This document shows positions 40,520 to 49,065 of a DNA stretch of 64,000 nt, piece by piece (positions within the stretch are counted from its first letter, which is position 1; every line of letters begins with the position of its first letter). Under the pieces are notes generated by a model. The model was not told the DNA's origin. It saw only the letters and a program-made list of their open reading frames with translations, and made no database searches. Origin of the DNA: Microthrixaceae bacterium (lineage in GTDB: Bacteria > Actinomycetota > Acidimicrobiia > Acidimicrobiales > Microtrichaceae); contig JAMLGK010000004.1 of NCBI GenBank assembly GCA_023957995.1, forward strand, positions 1-64,000, read 5' to 3'. Position numbers and translations under genes: made by a program.

Positions 40520-40939
40520 TCAGTTCGCCTCGGGGTCGGGGGAGGCGTCGGCGTCGGGGACCGGACCCGGGTCGGAGTCCTTGATCTGCGAGAGCACGTC
40601 GTCGATGCGCATCGCTTCGCTGAGCACATCGTCGGGCAGGAACCGGATCTGGGGAGTACGCCTTGCCCTCACCTGTCGGTTGATCACCTGCTGGATCGGC
40701 CAACGGACGTCATCGAGGGCTTCTTCGACCTCGTCGAGGCGGCCATCCGCCTCCGCGAGCATCGCCGAATAGAACACCTCGGCACTGGCGAGGGACCTGT
40801 CCACACGAGCAGCGGTGACCGTCACCAACTCGAGTCGGTCATCACCGATCCGCTCCAGCTCCGAGGCGACTATCTCTCGTACCAGCTCGCCGATGCGATC
40901 GGTCCGCTTGAAGGGCTTCGGGTTTGATCGTCGCGCCAT
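40520..40939 (-). CDS. rbfA: Ribosome-binding factor A
   Basis: A 139-aa RbfA, needed for 16S rRNA 5' processing and 30S maturation. It has the KH-like fold: RIGELVREIVASELERIGDDRL, ASAEVFYSAMLAEADG, TPQIRFLPDD. The last ~20 residues are an acidic Asp/Pro tail. ATG has GGGAG 7 nt upstream. It follows infB, as in most bacteria, after a 123-nt gap that contains the hairpin at the infB end. Confidence 0.94.
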   Translation of the reverse strand: MARRSNPKPFKRTDRIGELVREIVASELERIGDDRLELVTVTAARVDRSLASAEVFYSAMLAEADGRLDEVEEALDDVRWPIQQVINRQVRARRTPQIRFLPDDVLSEAMRIDDVLSQIKDSDPGPVPDADASPDPEAN

Positions 40940-41049
40940 GGATTGCTCCCGGAAGTAGTGACGCCGGGTGGTCCGAACGGCGTCCCGGCCCAACGTAGGT
41001 GAACCGGATGTGTTGCGGCCCGGATGTGGTTCATCCGTGCGTGGCAGCT

Positions 41050-41067
41050 ACTGACCGAAGGGTCAGT
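41050..41067 (-). terminator. Hairpin at the 3' end of infB
   Basis: On the minus strand ACTGACC and GGTCAGT form a 7-bp stem with a CTTC tetraloop, covering the infB stop codon. No U-tract follows. It may attenuate rather than fully stop transcription into rbfA. Confidence 0.45.
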
Positions 41068-44050
41068 CGCGGGGGATCTCCTGCAGCTCGTAGGTCTCGA
41101 TGACGTCGCCGGCCTTGAGATCCTGGAAGTCTGACAGGCCGATACCGCATTCGTAACCGGCCGCAACTTCCTTGACGTCGTCCTTGAACCGGCGCAGCGA
41201 TGAGAGCTCGCCCTTCCAGATGACGGTGCCGTCGCGCAGGAAGCGCACCTTGGATCCCCTGGTGACCTGACCGTTGGTGACCATACAACCGGCCACCGCC
41301 CCGATCTTGGGAACACGGAAGATCTCCCGCACCTCGGCATCGCCGGTGACGACCTCGGTGTACTCGGGTTCGAGCATGCCGACCATCGCGGACTCGACGT
41401 CCTCGAGCAGCTTGTAGATGATCTCGTAGGTACGGATCTCGACATCCTCGGCGTCGGCCATCTCGCGGGCCTGACGGCTCGGACGAACGTTGAAGCCGAT
41501 GATCGTCGCGGACGACGTGGCGGCGAGCTGGATGTCGCTCTCGGTGATACCACCGACGCCGCGCAGGACGAACCCGACCTTCACCTCGTCGCGTTCGAGC
41601 TTCTTCAGCGATTCGGTCACCGCTTCGAGGGAACCCTGCACGTCGGCCTTGACGACGAGGTTGAGCATCGCCTGCTCCCCCGCCTGGATGGCTGCGAAGA
41701 TGTCCTCGAGTTTCGCTCCGGAACTCATCACCGAGGCGTCGCGTGCGCGGCCGGCCTCACGCTGCCAGTGCTCGCGGGTCTCTGCCACCGAACGGGCCTT
41801 GCGCTCGTCGGGGGCCACGGCGAAGGTGTCGCCGGCCTCTGCGACATCCGAGAGTCCGAGCACCTGGACCGGAGTGGCAGGTCCGGCGTGGCGGACCTGT
41901 TCCCCGTGGTCGTTGACCAGGGCGCGCACACGTCCCCAAGCGGGGCCCGCGACCATTGGATCACCGACGTTGAGGGTGCCGCGTTGCACCAGCACGGTGG
42001 CGACGGGGCCCCTGCCCACGTCGAGATGTGCCTCCAGGACCACGCCGGTGGCGCGGCCCTCGGGATTGGCCCGGAGGTCTTCGAGCTCCGAGACCAACAA
42101 CAGTTGGTCGAGCAACTCGTCGACACCGGTTCCCTCCAGGGCGGAGACCTCACAGGTGATCGTGTCGCCACCCCATGATTCGGGTACGAGATCGTGTTCG
42201 GAGAGCTGCTGCATCACACGGTTGGGATCAGCGTTCTCACGATCGATCTTGTTGATCGCAACCACGATCGGCACCTCGGCGGCCTTTGCGTGGGCGATGG
42301 CCTCCTCGGTCTGGGGCATCACGCCGTCGTCGGCGGCGACGACCAGGATCACGATGTCCGTGGCATCCGCACCGCGTGCGCGCATGGCGGTGAACGCTGC
42401 GTGGCCCGGGGTGTCGATGAACGTGAGGGCGTTGTCGCCCTTGATCACCTGGTAGGCACCGATGTGCTGGGTTATCCCACCGGCCTCGCCGGCGACCACA
42501 TTGGCTTCACGGATGTAGTCGAGCAGTTTCGTCTTGCCGTGATCGACGTGTCCCATGACGGTGATCACCGGAGGACGGTTGGGCAGGTCGCCCGCTTCGT
42601 CATCCTCATCGGGCAGGTCGAGAACCTTCTGGAGTTCGACCTCCTGCTCCTGGCCGGGATCGACCATGGAGACCTCGGCGCCGACCTCGGCCGCGAAGAG
42701 CTCGATCATGTCGTCGGTCAGCGACTGGGTGGCGGTGACCATCTCGCCCTGCTGCATGAGGAATCGCACCACATCTGCAGCGGTCCGGTTCAGCTTGGGT
42801 CCGAGATCCTGGGGTGACGAGGCGCGCTCGATCGTGATGACCCCATCGGGCACCGGCTCCTCGGCCGGGGTGTAGGTCGGAACATCCATCGGCTGGAGTT
42901 CTTCGCGATTGCGCCTGCGGCGTCCCTTGCGGCGAGGAGGTCGGGGACCTCCGCCGGGTCGGCCACGACCGCCGGGGCCACCGCCGGGCCGTCCGGCAGG
43001 ACCGCCGCCGGGGCCTCCCGGGGGACCTCCACCGAAACGTGGAGCGCCGGCACCGCCACCGCCACCACCGCCGGGGCGCGTCCCACGGCCGGGGCCACCG
43101 GAACTCGGCGCTGCGGCCTTGCGTCCGCCCAGACCCGGGGGCGGGGGAATGCGTTTGCCCGTGGCCGAACGAGGTGGGCCGGGAGGGGGTGGGATCGGCT
43201 TGCCGGTGTCCGAGGTGGGCACCGCACCAGCGGCGCTGTCGGACTTGGTGTCGCCGGCTGGCGTCGCCTCATCGGAGGAAGCCTCCGAGGGAGCCGCTGC
43301 TGCGGCGGGCTCACTGGCGGAAGGTTCTGCCACTGGCTGTGGGGCCGGAGCCGATGCCGCAGGGGCCTCGGCCGCTGCGGGTTCGGCAGCTGGCGGTTGT
43401 GGTTTCGGCGCAGGTGCCGCGGGAGGGCGCGGTGCGGCCGGCGCAGGCGCCGGGGCGGCCCGGGGCGGCTCGGCCGGGGGACGAACCGGTTTGCCCGAGG
43501 CCGGCTTGGAACTCACGACCTTGTGAGCAGAGCTGTCCTCGGGTGCAGCCGGAGTTGGGGGTTCGGCTGCCTCGGGCGCCGCTGGCGCAGCCGGGGCCTC
43601 CGGTGGACCGGCGTCGGGAGCAGTCCCCTCGCTGGGCGTCGAGGCCCCCGGGGTGTCGGCGGCGGTCCCGGAAACCTGGGTCGGTTCGGGCGCGCCGGCG
43701 TCGGCCGCGGTCCCACCCGGTTCGGCTCCACCGATCTGATCGGCGGATTCCGACTTCTCGGCAGCCTTCTTGGCGGGGGCCTTCTTGGCAGCAGCCTTCT
43801 TCTTGGCCGGGGCCTTCTTGGCAGCAGCCTTCTTCTTGGCCGGGGCCTTCTTGGGCTCCTCGGGCTGTTCGTCTCGAGTCAGCCCGTCTTTTTGTGCCTT
43901 ACGCCGGACCTGGTCCGCGTAGGCCTCATCCAACGATGAGGAGTGGCTCTTGACCGCATACCCCATCGAGAGGCAGAGGTCGAGACACTCCTTGTTGGTC
44001 ATGCCGAGCTCCTTTGCGAGCTCGTAGACGCGCTTCTTTCCCTTTGCCAA
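41063..44050 (-). CDS. infB: Translation initiation factor IF-2
   Basis: A 995-aa IF-2. N-terminal IF-2N domain (KRVYELAKELGMTNKECLDL), then a long low-complexity region (~50-400) with Lys/Ala repeats, Ala/Pro and Gly/Arg segments, then the GTPase core: GHVDHGKTKLLDYI (G1), DTPGH (G3), NKID (G4), followed by domains II to IV. TTG 44050 begins exactly at the IF-2N homology; the frame is open 16 codons further, also with a TTG start. A 33-nt perfect tandem repeat lies at 43778-43854. nusA is 152 nt upstream with no ylxR gene between. Confidence 0.94.
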   Translation of the reverse strand: MAKGKKRVYELAKELGMTNKECLDLCLSMGYAVKSHSSSLDEAYADQVRRKAQKDGLTRDEQPEEPKKAPAKKKAAAKKAPAKKKAAAKKAPAKKAAEKSESADQIGGAEPGGTAADAGAPEPTQVSGTAADTPGASTPSEGTAPDAGPPEAPAAPAAPEAAEPPTPAAPEDSSAHKVVSSKPASGKPVRPPAEPPRAAPAPAPAAPRPPAAPAPKPQPPAAEPAAAEAPAASAPAPQPVAEPSASEPAAAAAPSEASSDEATPAGDTKSDSAAGAVPTSDTGKPIPPPPGPPRSATGKRIPPPPGLGGRKAAAPSSGGPGRGTRPGGGGGGGAGAPRFGGGPPGGPGGGPAGRPGGGPGGRGRPGGGPRPPRRKGRRRRNREELQPMDVPTYTPAEEPVPDGVITIERASSPQDLGPKLNRTAADVVRFLMQQGEMVTATQSLTDDMIELFAAEVGAEVSMVDPGQEQEVELQKVLDLPDEDDEAGDLPNRPPVITVMGHVDHGKTKLLDYIREANVVAGEAGGITQHIGAYQVIKGDNALTFIDTPGHAAFTAMRARGADATDIVILVVAADDGVMPQTEEAIAHAKAAEVPIVVAINKIDRENADPNRVMQQLSEHDLVPESWGGDTITCEVSALEGTGVDELLDQLLLVSELEDLRANPEGRATGVVLEAHLDVGRGPVATVLVQRGTLNVGDPMVAGPAWGRVRALVNDHGEQVRHAGPATPVQVLGLSDVAEAGDTFAVAPDERKARSVAETREHWQREAGRARDASVMSSGAKLEDIFAAIQAGEQAMLNLVVKADVQGSLEAVTESLKKLERDEVKVGFVLRGVGGITESDIQLAATSSATIIGFNVRPSRQAREMADAEDVEIRTYEIIYKLLEDVESAMVGMLEPEYTEVVTGDAEVREIFRVPKIGAVAGCMVTNGQVTRGSKVRFLRDGTVIWKGELSSLRRFKDDVKEVAAGYECGIGLSDFQDLKAGDVIETYELQEIPRD
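43778..43854 (-). repeat. infB: Perfect 33-nt tandem repeat in infB
   Basis: Two identical 33-nt units (43778-43810 and 43811-43843) and an 11-nt partial third unit code for KAPAKKKAAAK-type repeats. Perfect identity at DNA level suggests recent copy-number change by slippage. Confidence 0.9.
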
Positions 44051-44202
44051 GGTCTTCCGTTCGTTGATTCTTCTCAGGGGGCGGGCACCGAGGCGCAAAC
44101 AGCACTCTCAGGGCCCAGCGGCCGTCCATCCTCGCATGTATCGCTGGATGATACGAACCGCGTTGTGAGCAACGGGGGCCAGAGGGCCGCCGTCGGGTTG
44201 GT

Positions 44203-45573
44203 TCAGCTGGCGTCGCCACCGGTGTCGGGGGCGACGGATTCGTCGGACTCCTCGTCGTCAGATCCGTCGGCTGCCGCATCTTCGGGCGCATCTTCGGCAG
44301 CGTCGTCGGGCGCATCGGAATCAGGGGCCTCCGAGTCATCGGGGGTCCCGGCGGCCTCTTCGGCCTCGGAACCCTCGCCCTGTTCGGGGTTGTCGGAGCC
44401 CTCAGCGTCCTCAGCCTCTTCAGCGCCCTCGGAAGCGTCGGACCCGGAGCTGTCGCCGCCCGACTCGGCCTCCCACTCGGCATAGGTCAGCGGAGGACTG
44501 CCGTCGGCCGGCTGCCACATCTGCTCGCCGCTCTCGGCGTCCACTATCCACTCGCCGTCGGCCCATGAATCGTCGCCGTAGGCCTTCTCATAGGCTTCCT
44601 GGGCCGCCATCTCGGCCTCCGAGCGGATGTCGATCCGCAGACCGCTCAGGCGGCTGGCCAATCGGGCGTTCTGGCCCTCCTTGCCGATGGCCAGCGACAG
44701 TTGCTGGTCGGGCACGATCACATCGGCGTGCGCCGCCTCCTCGTCGATGCGGACCTCTTTCACCCGTGCAGGCTGGAGGGCCTTCATGACGAAATCGTGG
44801 CGGTCCTCGGAGAAGGGAACGATGTCGATCTTCTCGCCGCGGAGTTCGTTCACGACCTGACGCACCCGGGCGCCCCGCGCCCCTACGCAGGCCCCCACGG
44901 GATCGATGTTGTTGTCGTTGGACCAGACGGCGATCTTCGTGCGTTGACCGGGTTCGCGGGCACACGCCCGCATCTCGACCACGCCGTCGGCGATCTCGGG
45001 CACCTCGAGTTCGAAGAGCCTCTTGACCAGTCCCGGGTGGGTCCTCGAGACCACGATCTGGGGACCCTTGATGGTCTTGCGGACCTCGACGATGTAGGCC
45101 TTGACGCGCTCACCCGGCTCGGGGCGTTCGAAGTTGACCTGTTCGGACTGGGGCAGGAGGGCCTCCACCCGACCGAGATCCAACAGGGTGTACCGCGCGT
45201 CGCTCTGCTGGATGATCCCGGTGACGATGTCGCCCTCGCGACCCGCGTACTCCTCGTACTTCAGCTCGCGTTCGGCCTCGCGGATCCGCTGGCTCATCAC
45301 CTGACGCACCGTCTGGGCCGCGATCCGCCCGAAATCGTCGGGGGTCACATCCATCTCGGGGCCGAACGGCTCGGCATCCTCGTCGAGCTCCTGTGCGAAC
45401 ACCCGCATCTCACCGGTCTCGGTGTCGATGTTCACCCACGAGAACTCATAGGCCCCCTGCTGCTTCTTGTAGGCGGCCTCCAGGGCCTCCGCCAGGGCAG
45501 CGAAAAGGGTATCGACCGACACGCCGCGCTCAGCGGCAACAGCGGTCAGGGCCTCCATCATCTCGGGATTCAT
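44203..45573 (-). CDS. nusA: Transcription termination/antitermination factor NusA
   Basis: A 456-aa NusA. N-terminal RNAP-binding domain (~1-125), S1 domain (~130-200; GDIVTGIIQQSDARYTLLDLG), KH1 and KH2 (~200-345; NIDPVGACVGARGARVRQVVNELRG and SLAIGKEGQNARLASRLSG). The last ~110 residues are different: a Trp-rich segment (DDSWADGEWIVDAESGEQMW) followed by an Asp/Glu/Ser/Ala tail. Acidic repeat domains of E. coli NusA are absent, as in actinobacteria. ATG has AGAGG 7 nt upstream and overlaps the rimP stop by 4 nt. Confidence 0.95.
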   Translation of the reverse strand: MNPEMMEALTAVAAERGVSVDTLFAALAEALEAAYKKQQGAYEFSWVNIDTETGEMRVFAQELDEDAEPFGPEMDVTPDDFGRIAAQTVRQVMSQRIREAERELKYEEYAGREGDIVTGIIQQSDARYTLLDLGRVEALLPQSEQVNFERPEPGERVKAYIVEVRKTIKGPQIVVSRTHPGLVKRLFELEVPEIADGVVEMRACAREPGQRTKIAVWSNDNNIDPVGACVGARGARVRQVVNELRGEKIDIVPFSEDRHDFVMKALQPARVKEVRIDEEAAHADVIVPDQQLSLAIGKEGQNARLASRLSGLRIDIRSEAEMAAQEAYEKAYGDDSWADGEWIVDAESGEQMWQPADGSPPLTYAEWEAESGGDSSGSDASEGAEEAEDAEGSDNPEQGEGSEAEEAAGTPDDSEAPDSDAPDDAAEDAPEDAAADGSDDEESDESVAPDTGGDAS

Positions 45574-46118
45574 CGGTTGTCCTCTTTGGATTCGGTTGTG
45601 GATTCTGTTGTATTTCCGGCGGATTCCGCATTGCCGGCGGTCTGCGGAGCGACGGCGCCCGCATCGGCACCGCCGTCCCATTCGAACACGGTGTGGGCCT
45701 TGGCGATCTGGGAGATCGTGACCCTTCGTTCGCCGTCGGTGGTGTCGAGAGTGACGGTGTCGCCGTCGACTCCCGACAGGGTCCCGTCCAACCGGCGGTC
45801 TCCCTCGCCTCCGGGGAAGAGTTTCACCTTCACCCGTCGGCCGAGTGCCGAACTGAAGTGCTCCGGTCGGCGAAGTGGCCTCTCGAGGCCCGGTGAGGAG
45901 ACCTCGAGGGTGTAGGAACCGGCGACCGGATCATGCTCGTCCAGCAGGGCAGACAACTCTCTGGTTACCTGGGCCAACTGGTCGACATCGACCCCGTCAC
46001 GCCCATCGACCATCACCCGCAGGGTGCCCCCGGGCTGGTCTATGTCGTAGAGATCGAGGCCCATTCGCTCCAGTACGGGTGTCACGAGACTGCCGACGCG
46101 GTCGGTTGTCGCACTCAC
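45570..46118 (-). CDS. rimP: Ribosome maturation factor RimP
   Basis: A 182-aa RimP, required for 30S assembly. The N-domain has ERMGLDLYDIDQPGGTLRVMVDG and VTRELSALLDEHD; the C-domain is SH3-like with SYTLEVSSPGLERPL, a RimP hallmark. The last ~30 residues are a Ser/Thr/Glu tail. GTG is preceded by GAGGAGG with only about 4 nt of spacing. It is first of the rimP-nusA pair, separated from proS by the terminator at 46182-46209. Confidence 0.93.
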   Translation of the reverse strand: MSATTDRVGSLVTPVLERMGLDLYDIDQPGGTLRVMVDGRDGVDVDQLAQVTRELSALLDEHDPVAGSYTLEVSSPGLERPLRRPEHFSSALGRRVKVKLFPGGEGDRRLDGTLSGVDGDTVTLDTTDGERRVTISQIAKAHTVFEWDGGADAGAVAPQTAGNAESAGNTTESTTESKEDNR

Positions 46119-46181
46119 ATCGCCTCCTCGCTATCTCGCTGCGGACCCTCTTGTGCCCGCGCGGCCGGACAAATACGGCCA

Positions 46182-46209
46182 GACAAAAGGCGTGGGCAAC
46201 GCCCACGCC
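46182..46209 (-). terminator. Intrinsic terminator of proS
   Basis: On the minus strand GGCGTGGGC and GCCCACGCC form a perfect 9-bp stem with a 3-nt loop, followed by TTTTGTC, a short U-tract. It lies between proS and rimP and is the most classical terminator in the window. Confidence 0.8.
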
Positions 46210-46336
46210 CTCCGGATCAGCCGAAAGGTCGAGTATAGGCGGTGACCCACTGCACCGCAGGTACGGGGCCGGCTGCCCGGCCTCCCGGCGGAGGACACCC
46301 AACCCGACCCGGTTGCTGCGGGCCCTCGTCAGCGGT

Positions 46337-47755
46337 TCAATACGCTCGCGCCACGATTGCTGTCACCCCGGGTGCATCCGGGTCGCTGGGGACCCCTCCG
46401 GCAGCGTCCTGCAGGCAACGGACCGTCACGGCATCCGAAGCCAGGCGCGCTTCACCCTCCACCCCGAGGTCGGCCCACGCGATTCGGGCGAAACCCGTCT
46501 CGGTGGCCTCGAGTGCCTCCTCGATTCCGGCCACGTCGAAGGTGTGGTCATCGCGCCGTTCTGTCGCATCCGCGAGCATCGAGGCCTGGATCTCATCGAG
46601 GAGGTCGGGCACCGACGCGGCCAACCCGTCGATGCCGACCGGTCCCTTGGTCGAGGTGTCACGCCTCGCCACCACGGCGGTGGACTCGGCCAGATCACGG
46701 GGGCCCAGTTCGACCCGTAGGGGAACGCCCTTGAGTTCCCAGTCGGTGGCGCGACGGCCGAACTGCACATCCACCCGGTCATCGAGGCGCGCCCGCACAC
46801 CCAGGTCGGCCATCCGCTGCACGAGCACCCGAGCAGCGTCGGAAACCTCGCCGTCGTCACCATCGCGCACGACCATCACCACGACCTGGACCTCGGCCAG
46901 CCGCGGTGGCACCCGCAGACCCGAGTCGTCGCCGTGGGCCATGATCAATCCGCCCATCATCCGGGTCGACACACCCCACGAGGTCGTCCAGCACAGCTGC
47001 TGGTTGCCATCGGAGTCGGAGAAACCGATGTCGAAGACCCGGGCGAAGTTCTGTCCGAGTTCGTGACTGGTACCCATCTGCAGCGCCTTGCCGTCACGCA
47101 TCATCGCCTCGCAGGCCAGCGTGTTGATGGCACCGGCAAAGCGCTCCGCGGCCGTCTTCACGCCGGTGTGCACGGGTATCGCCAGCACCTCGACCATGAA
47201 GTCCGCGTAGACCTCGTCGAGTATCCGGCGCGCATAGGAGCTGGCGTCGGCCGCGGTGGCGTGCGCCGTGTGGCCCTCCTGCCAGAGGAACTCCGATGTG
47301 CGCAGGAAGAGCCTCGGCCTCAGCTCCCAGCGGACCACGTTGGCCCACTGGTTCAACAGCAACGGCAGATCGCGGTAGGACTGGACCCACTTGGCCATGT
47401 ACTCCCCGATGACCGTCTCGGAGGTGGGTCGGACCACCGCCGGTTCCTCCAGTTCCTTGCCTCCCGCATGGGTCACCACGGCCAGCTCGGGCGAGAAACC
47501 CTCCACGTGTTCGGCCTCGCGGTGCAGGTAGCTCTCGGGGATCAGCAAGGGGAAGTATGCGTTCTCCGCACCTGTCGCCTTGATCCGGGCGTCGACCTCG
47601 GAAACCATCCGCTCCCACAACGCGTAGGCGTAGGGACGGATGACCATCGTGCCGCGCACCGGTCCGTTCTCGGCGAGCGACGCCTTGTTGAGAACGTCCT
47701 GGTACCAGCGCGGAAAGTCCTCGCTCTGGGGGGTGAGCACGGGAGCCTTGGCCAT
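46337..47755 (-). CDS. proS: Prolyl-tRNA synthetase, archaeal/eukaryal-type
   Basis: A 472-aa class II synthetase. Motif 2 region RPTSETVIGEYMAKW and LRTSEFLWQEGHTAH, and motif 3 TSWGVSTRMMGGLIMAHGDDSG identify ProRS. The absence of the ~180-residue editing insertion typical of bacterial ProRS, the length and the C-terminal domain ending in Tyr (IVARAY) mark the archaeal/eukaryal-type ProS found in some bacteria. The ATG lies 8 nt after a -10-like TACCAT, so the transcript is likely leaderless. Ends at a clear terminator. Confidence 0.93.
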   Translation of the reverse strand: MAKAPVLTPQSEDFPRWYQDVLNKASLAENGPVRGTMVIRPYAYALWERMVSEVDARIKATGAENAYFPLLIPESYLHREAEHVEGFSPELAVVTHAGGKELEEPAVVRPTSETVIGEYMAKWVQSYRDLPLLLNQWANVVRWELRPRLFLRTSEFLWQEGHTAHATAADASSYARRILDEVYADFMVEVLAIPVHTGVKTAAERFAGAINTLACEAMMRDGKALQMGTSHELGQNFARVFDIGFSDSDGNQQLCWTTSWGVSTRMMGGLIMAHGDDSGLRVPPRLAEVQVVVMVVRDGDDGEVSDAARVLVQRMADLGVRARLDDRVDVQFGRRATDWELKGVPLRVELGPRDLAESTAVVARRDTSTKGPVGIDGLAASVPDLLDEIQASMLADATERRDDHTFDVAGIEEALEATETGFARIAWADLGVEGEARLASDAVTVRCLQDAAGGVPSDPDAPGVTAIVARAY

Positions 47756-47763
47756 GGCGGGCG

Positions 47764-47769
47764 ATGGTA
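47764..47769 (-). promoter_or_regulatory. Putative -10 element for a leaderless proS transcript
   Basis: TACCAT on the minus strand is followed by 8 nt and the ATG at 47755. The gap to ispG is only 29 nt, and no Shine-Dalgarno sequence precedes proS. Confidence 0.42.
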
Positions 47770-47784
47770 GGCGTTCTGAGCGGC

Positions 47785-49017
47785 TCAGCCCGACAGGTGC
47801 CGCTGGATGATCTCCACCTTCTGGGCCGAGGCGTTCGCGTCCTCGCCCTGTTCACCCAGCAACGAGGCGCGGTCCTTCTCTGCTTCGCGGGCCGCCTTCG
47901 CGGTGTCGACGCGCGCCAGCGCGGCCTCGGTGCCGTGTTCGGAGATGTACTCGGCCCACTCGACGAGTTGCTCGACCATCTCGGACTCGGCCACGACCGC
48001 CACGTTCTGGCCCTTCACGAAGAGGTGGCCCCGCCCCCTGCCAGCGGCGATGCCCAGGTCTGCGTCACGAGCCTCACCGGGTCCGTTCACCACGCACCCC
48101 ATCACAGCCACCTGCAGGGGTAGATCCCGACCGGCCAGCGCTGCGCGGGCATCCTCGGCCACCTTGATCACGTCGACCTCGGCACGCCCGCAGGACGGGC
48201 AGGCGATCAGGTCGATGTCGGTGCGCTCGCGCAGACCCAGCGACTCGAGCAGCACCCGACCGGCGCGGGCCTCCTCGACCGGGTCAGCGGTGAGCGAGTA
48301 GCGGATCGTGTCGCCGATGCCCTCGGCGAGCAACGTGGCGATACCCGCGGTGGCCTTGATGTAGCCCTCGGGCAACGGGCCCGCTTCGGTCACACCCAGG
48401 TGCAGCGGCACGTCCGTGGCGTCCGCCAACTGCCGGTAGGCCTCGACCATCAGCGGCACGTTGGATGCCTTGACCGAGATCTTGACCAGGTCGAAGTCGA
48501 CCTGGGCGAAGTAGTCGAGTTCCATGAGCGCGGACTCGACCATCGCCTCGGGTGTGACCGTGTTGCCGTACTTCTCGTAGAGCGAGGGGTCCAGCGAGCC
48601 ACCGTTCACGCCGATGCGGATCGGGACCTGACGGTCCCGGGCCTCCGAAGCGACGGTCTTGATGTGTTCGGGGCGGCGGATGTTGCCCGGATTGAGCCGC
48701 AGACCCTGCACTCCTGCATCGAGTGCTGCAAGAGCCATCTTGTGGTTGTGGTGGATGTCGGCGATCACAGGCACCGGCGAGCGAGGAACGATGTGGGCCA
48801 GCCCCTCGGCCGCCTCCGCCTCGTTGCAGGTGCAGCGCACGATGTCACAACCCGCAGCGGCCAGGGCATAGATCTGCGCCAGGGTGCCCTCCACATCGGA
48901 GGTCTTGGTCGTCGTCATCGACTGCACCGTCACCGGTGCACCATCGCCCACGGGGACCGAACCCACCTCGATGCGCCTGGTGGGTCGTCGCGGGAAGCTC
49001 GCCGTTGAGGCATCCAT
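47785..49017 (-). CDS. ispG: 4-hydroxy-3-methylbut-2-enyl-diphosphate synthase (flavodoxin/ferredoxin)
   Basis: A 410-aa IspG/GcpE of the MEP isoprenoid pathway, a 4Fe-4S enzyme converting MEcPP to HMBPP. The TIM-barrel half carries TVQSMTTTKTSDVEGTLAQI and NPGNI; the Fe-S ligands are in ACPSCGR and MGCVVNGPGEA. Electrons are supplied by flavodoxin or ferredoxin. A C-terminal Lys/Glu-rich tail of ~40 residues extends beyond the usual end. The ATG has no Shine-Dalgarno sequence but a -10-like hexamer 7 nt upstream. Near dxr and rseP, the usual actinobacterial order. Confidence 0.95.
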   Translation of the reverse strand: MDASTASFPRRPTRRIEVGSVPVGDGAPVTVQSMTTTKTSDVEGTLAQIYALAAAGCDIVRCTCNEAEAAEGLAHIVPRSPVPVIADIHHNHKMALAALDAGVQGLRLNPGNIRRPEHIKTVASEARDRQVPIRIGVNGGSLDPSLYEKYGNTVTPEAMVESALMELDYFAQVDFDLVKISVKASNVPLMVEAYRQLADATDVPLHLGVTEAGPLPEGYIKATAGIATLLAEGIGDTIRYSLTADPVEEARAGRVLLESLGLRERTDIDLIACPSCGRAEVDVIKVAEDARAALAGRDLPLQVAVMGCVVNGPGEARDADLGIAAGRGRGHLFVKGQNVAVVAESEMVEQLVEWAEYISEHGTEAALARVDTAKAAREAEKDRASLLGEQGEDANASAQKVEIIQRHLSG

Positions 49018-49024
49018 CGCGCTC

Positions 49025-49030
49025 AGGCTA
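49025..49030 (-). promoter_or_regulatory. Putative -10 element for a leaderless ispG transcript
   Basis: TAGCCT on the minus strand is followed by 7 nt and then ATG at 49017. It lies in the 48-nt gap after rseP, so ispG can be transcribed on its own. Confidence 0.42.
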
Positions 49031-49065
49031 CCCGGGTGTGGCCCGAGCGCCGGGCAGCCGGGCCG

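Noticed and set aside
44051-44202. Remnant of ylxR
   Set aside because: One frame ends with an ALRVL-like stretch, but there is no GRGA(W/Y)L motif or CVGCR start, so similarity is too short.
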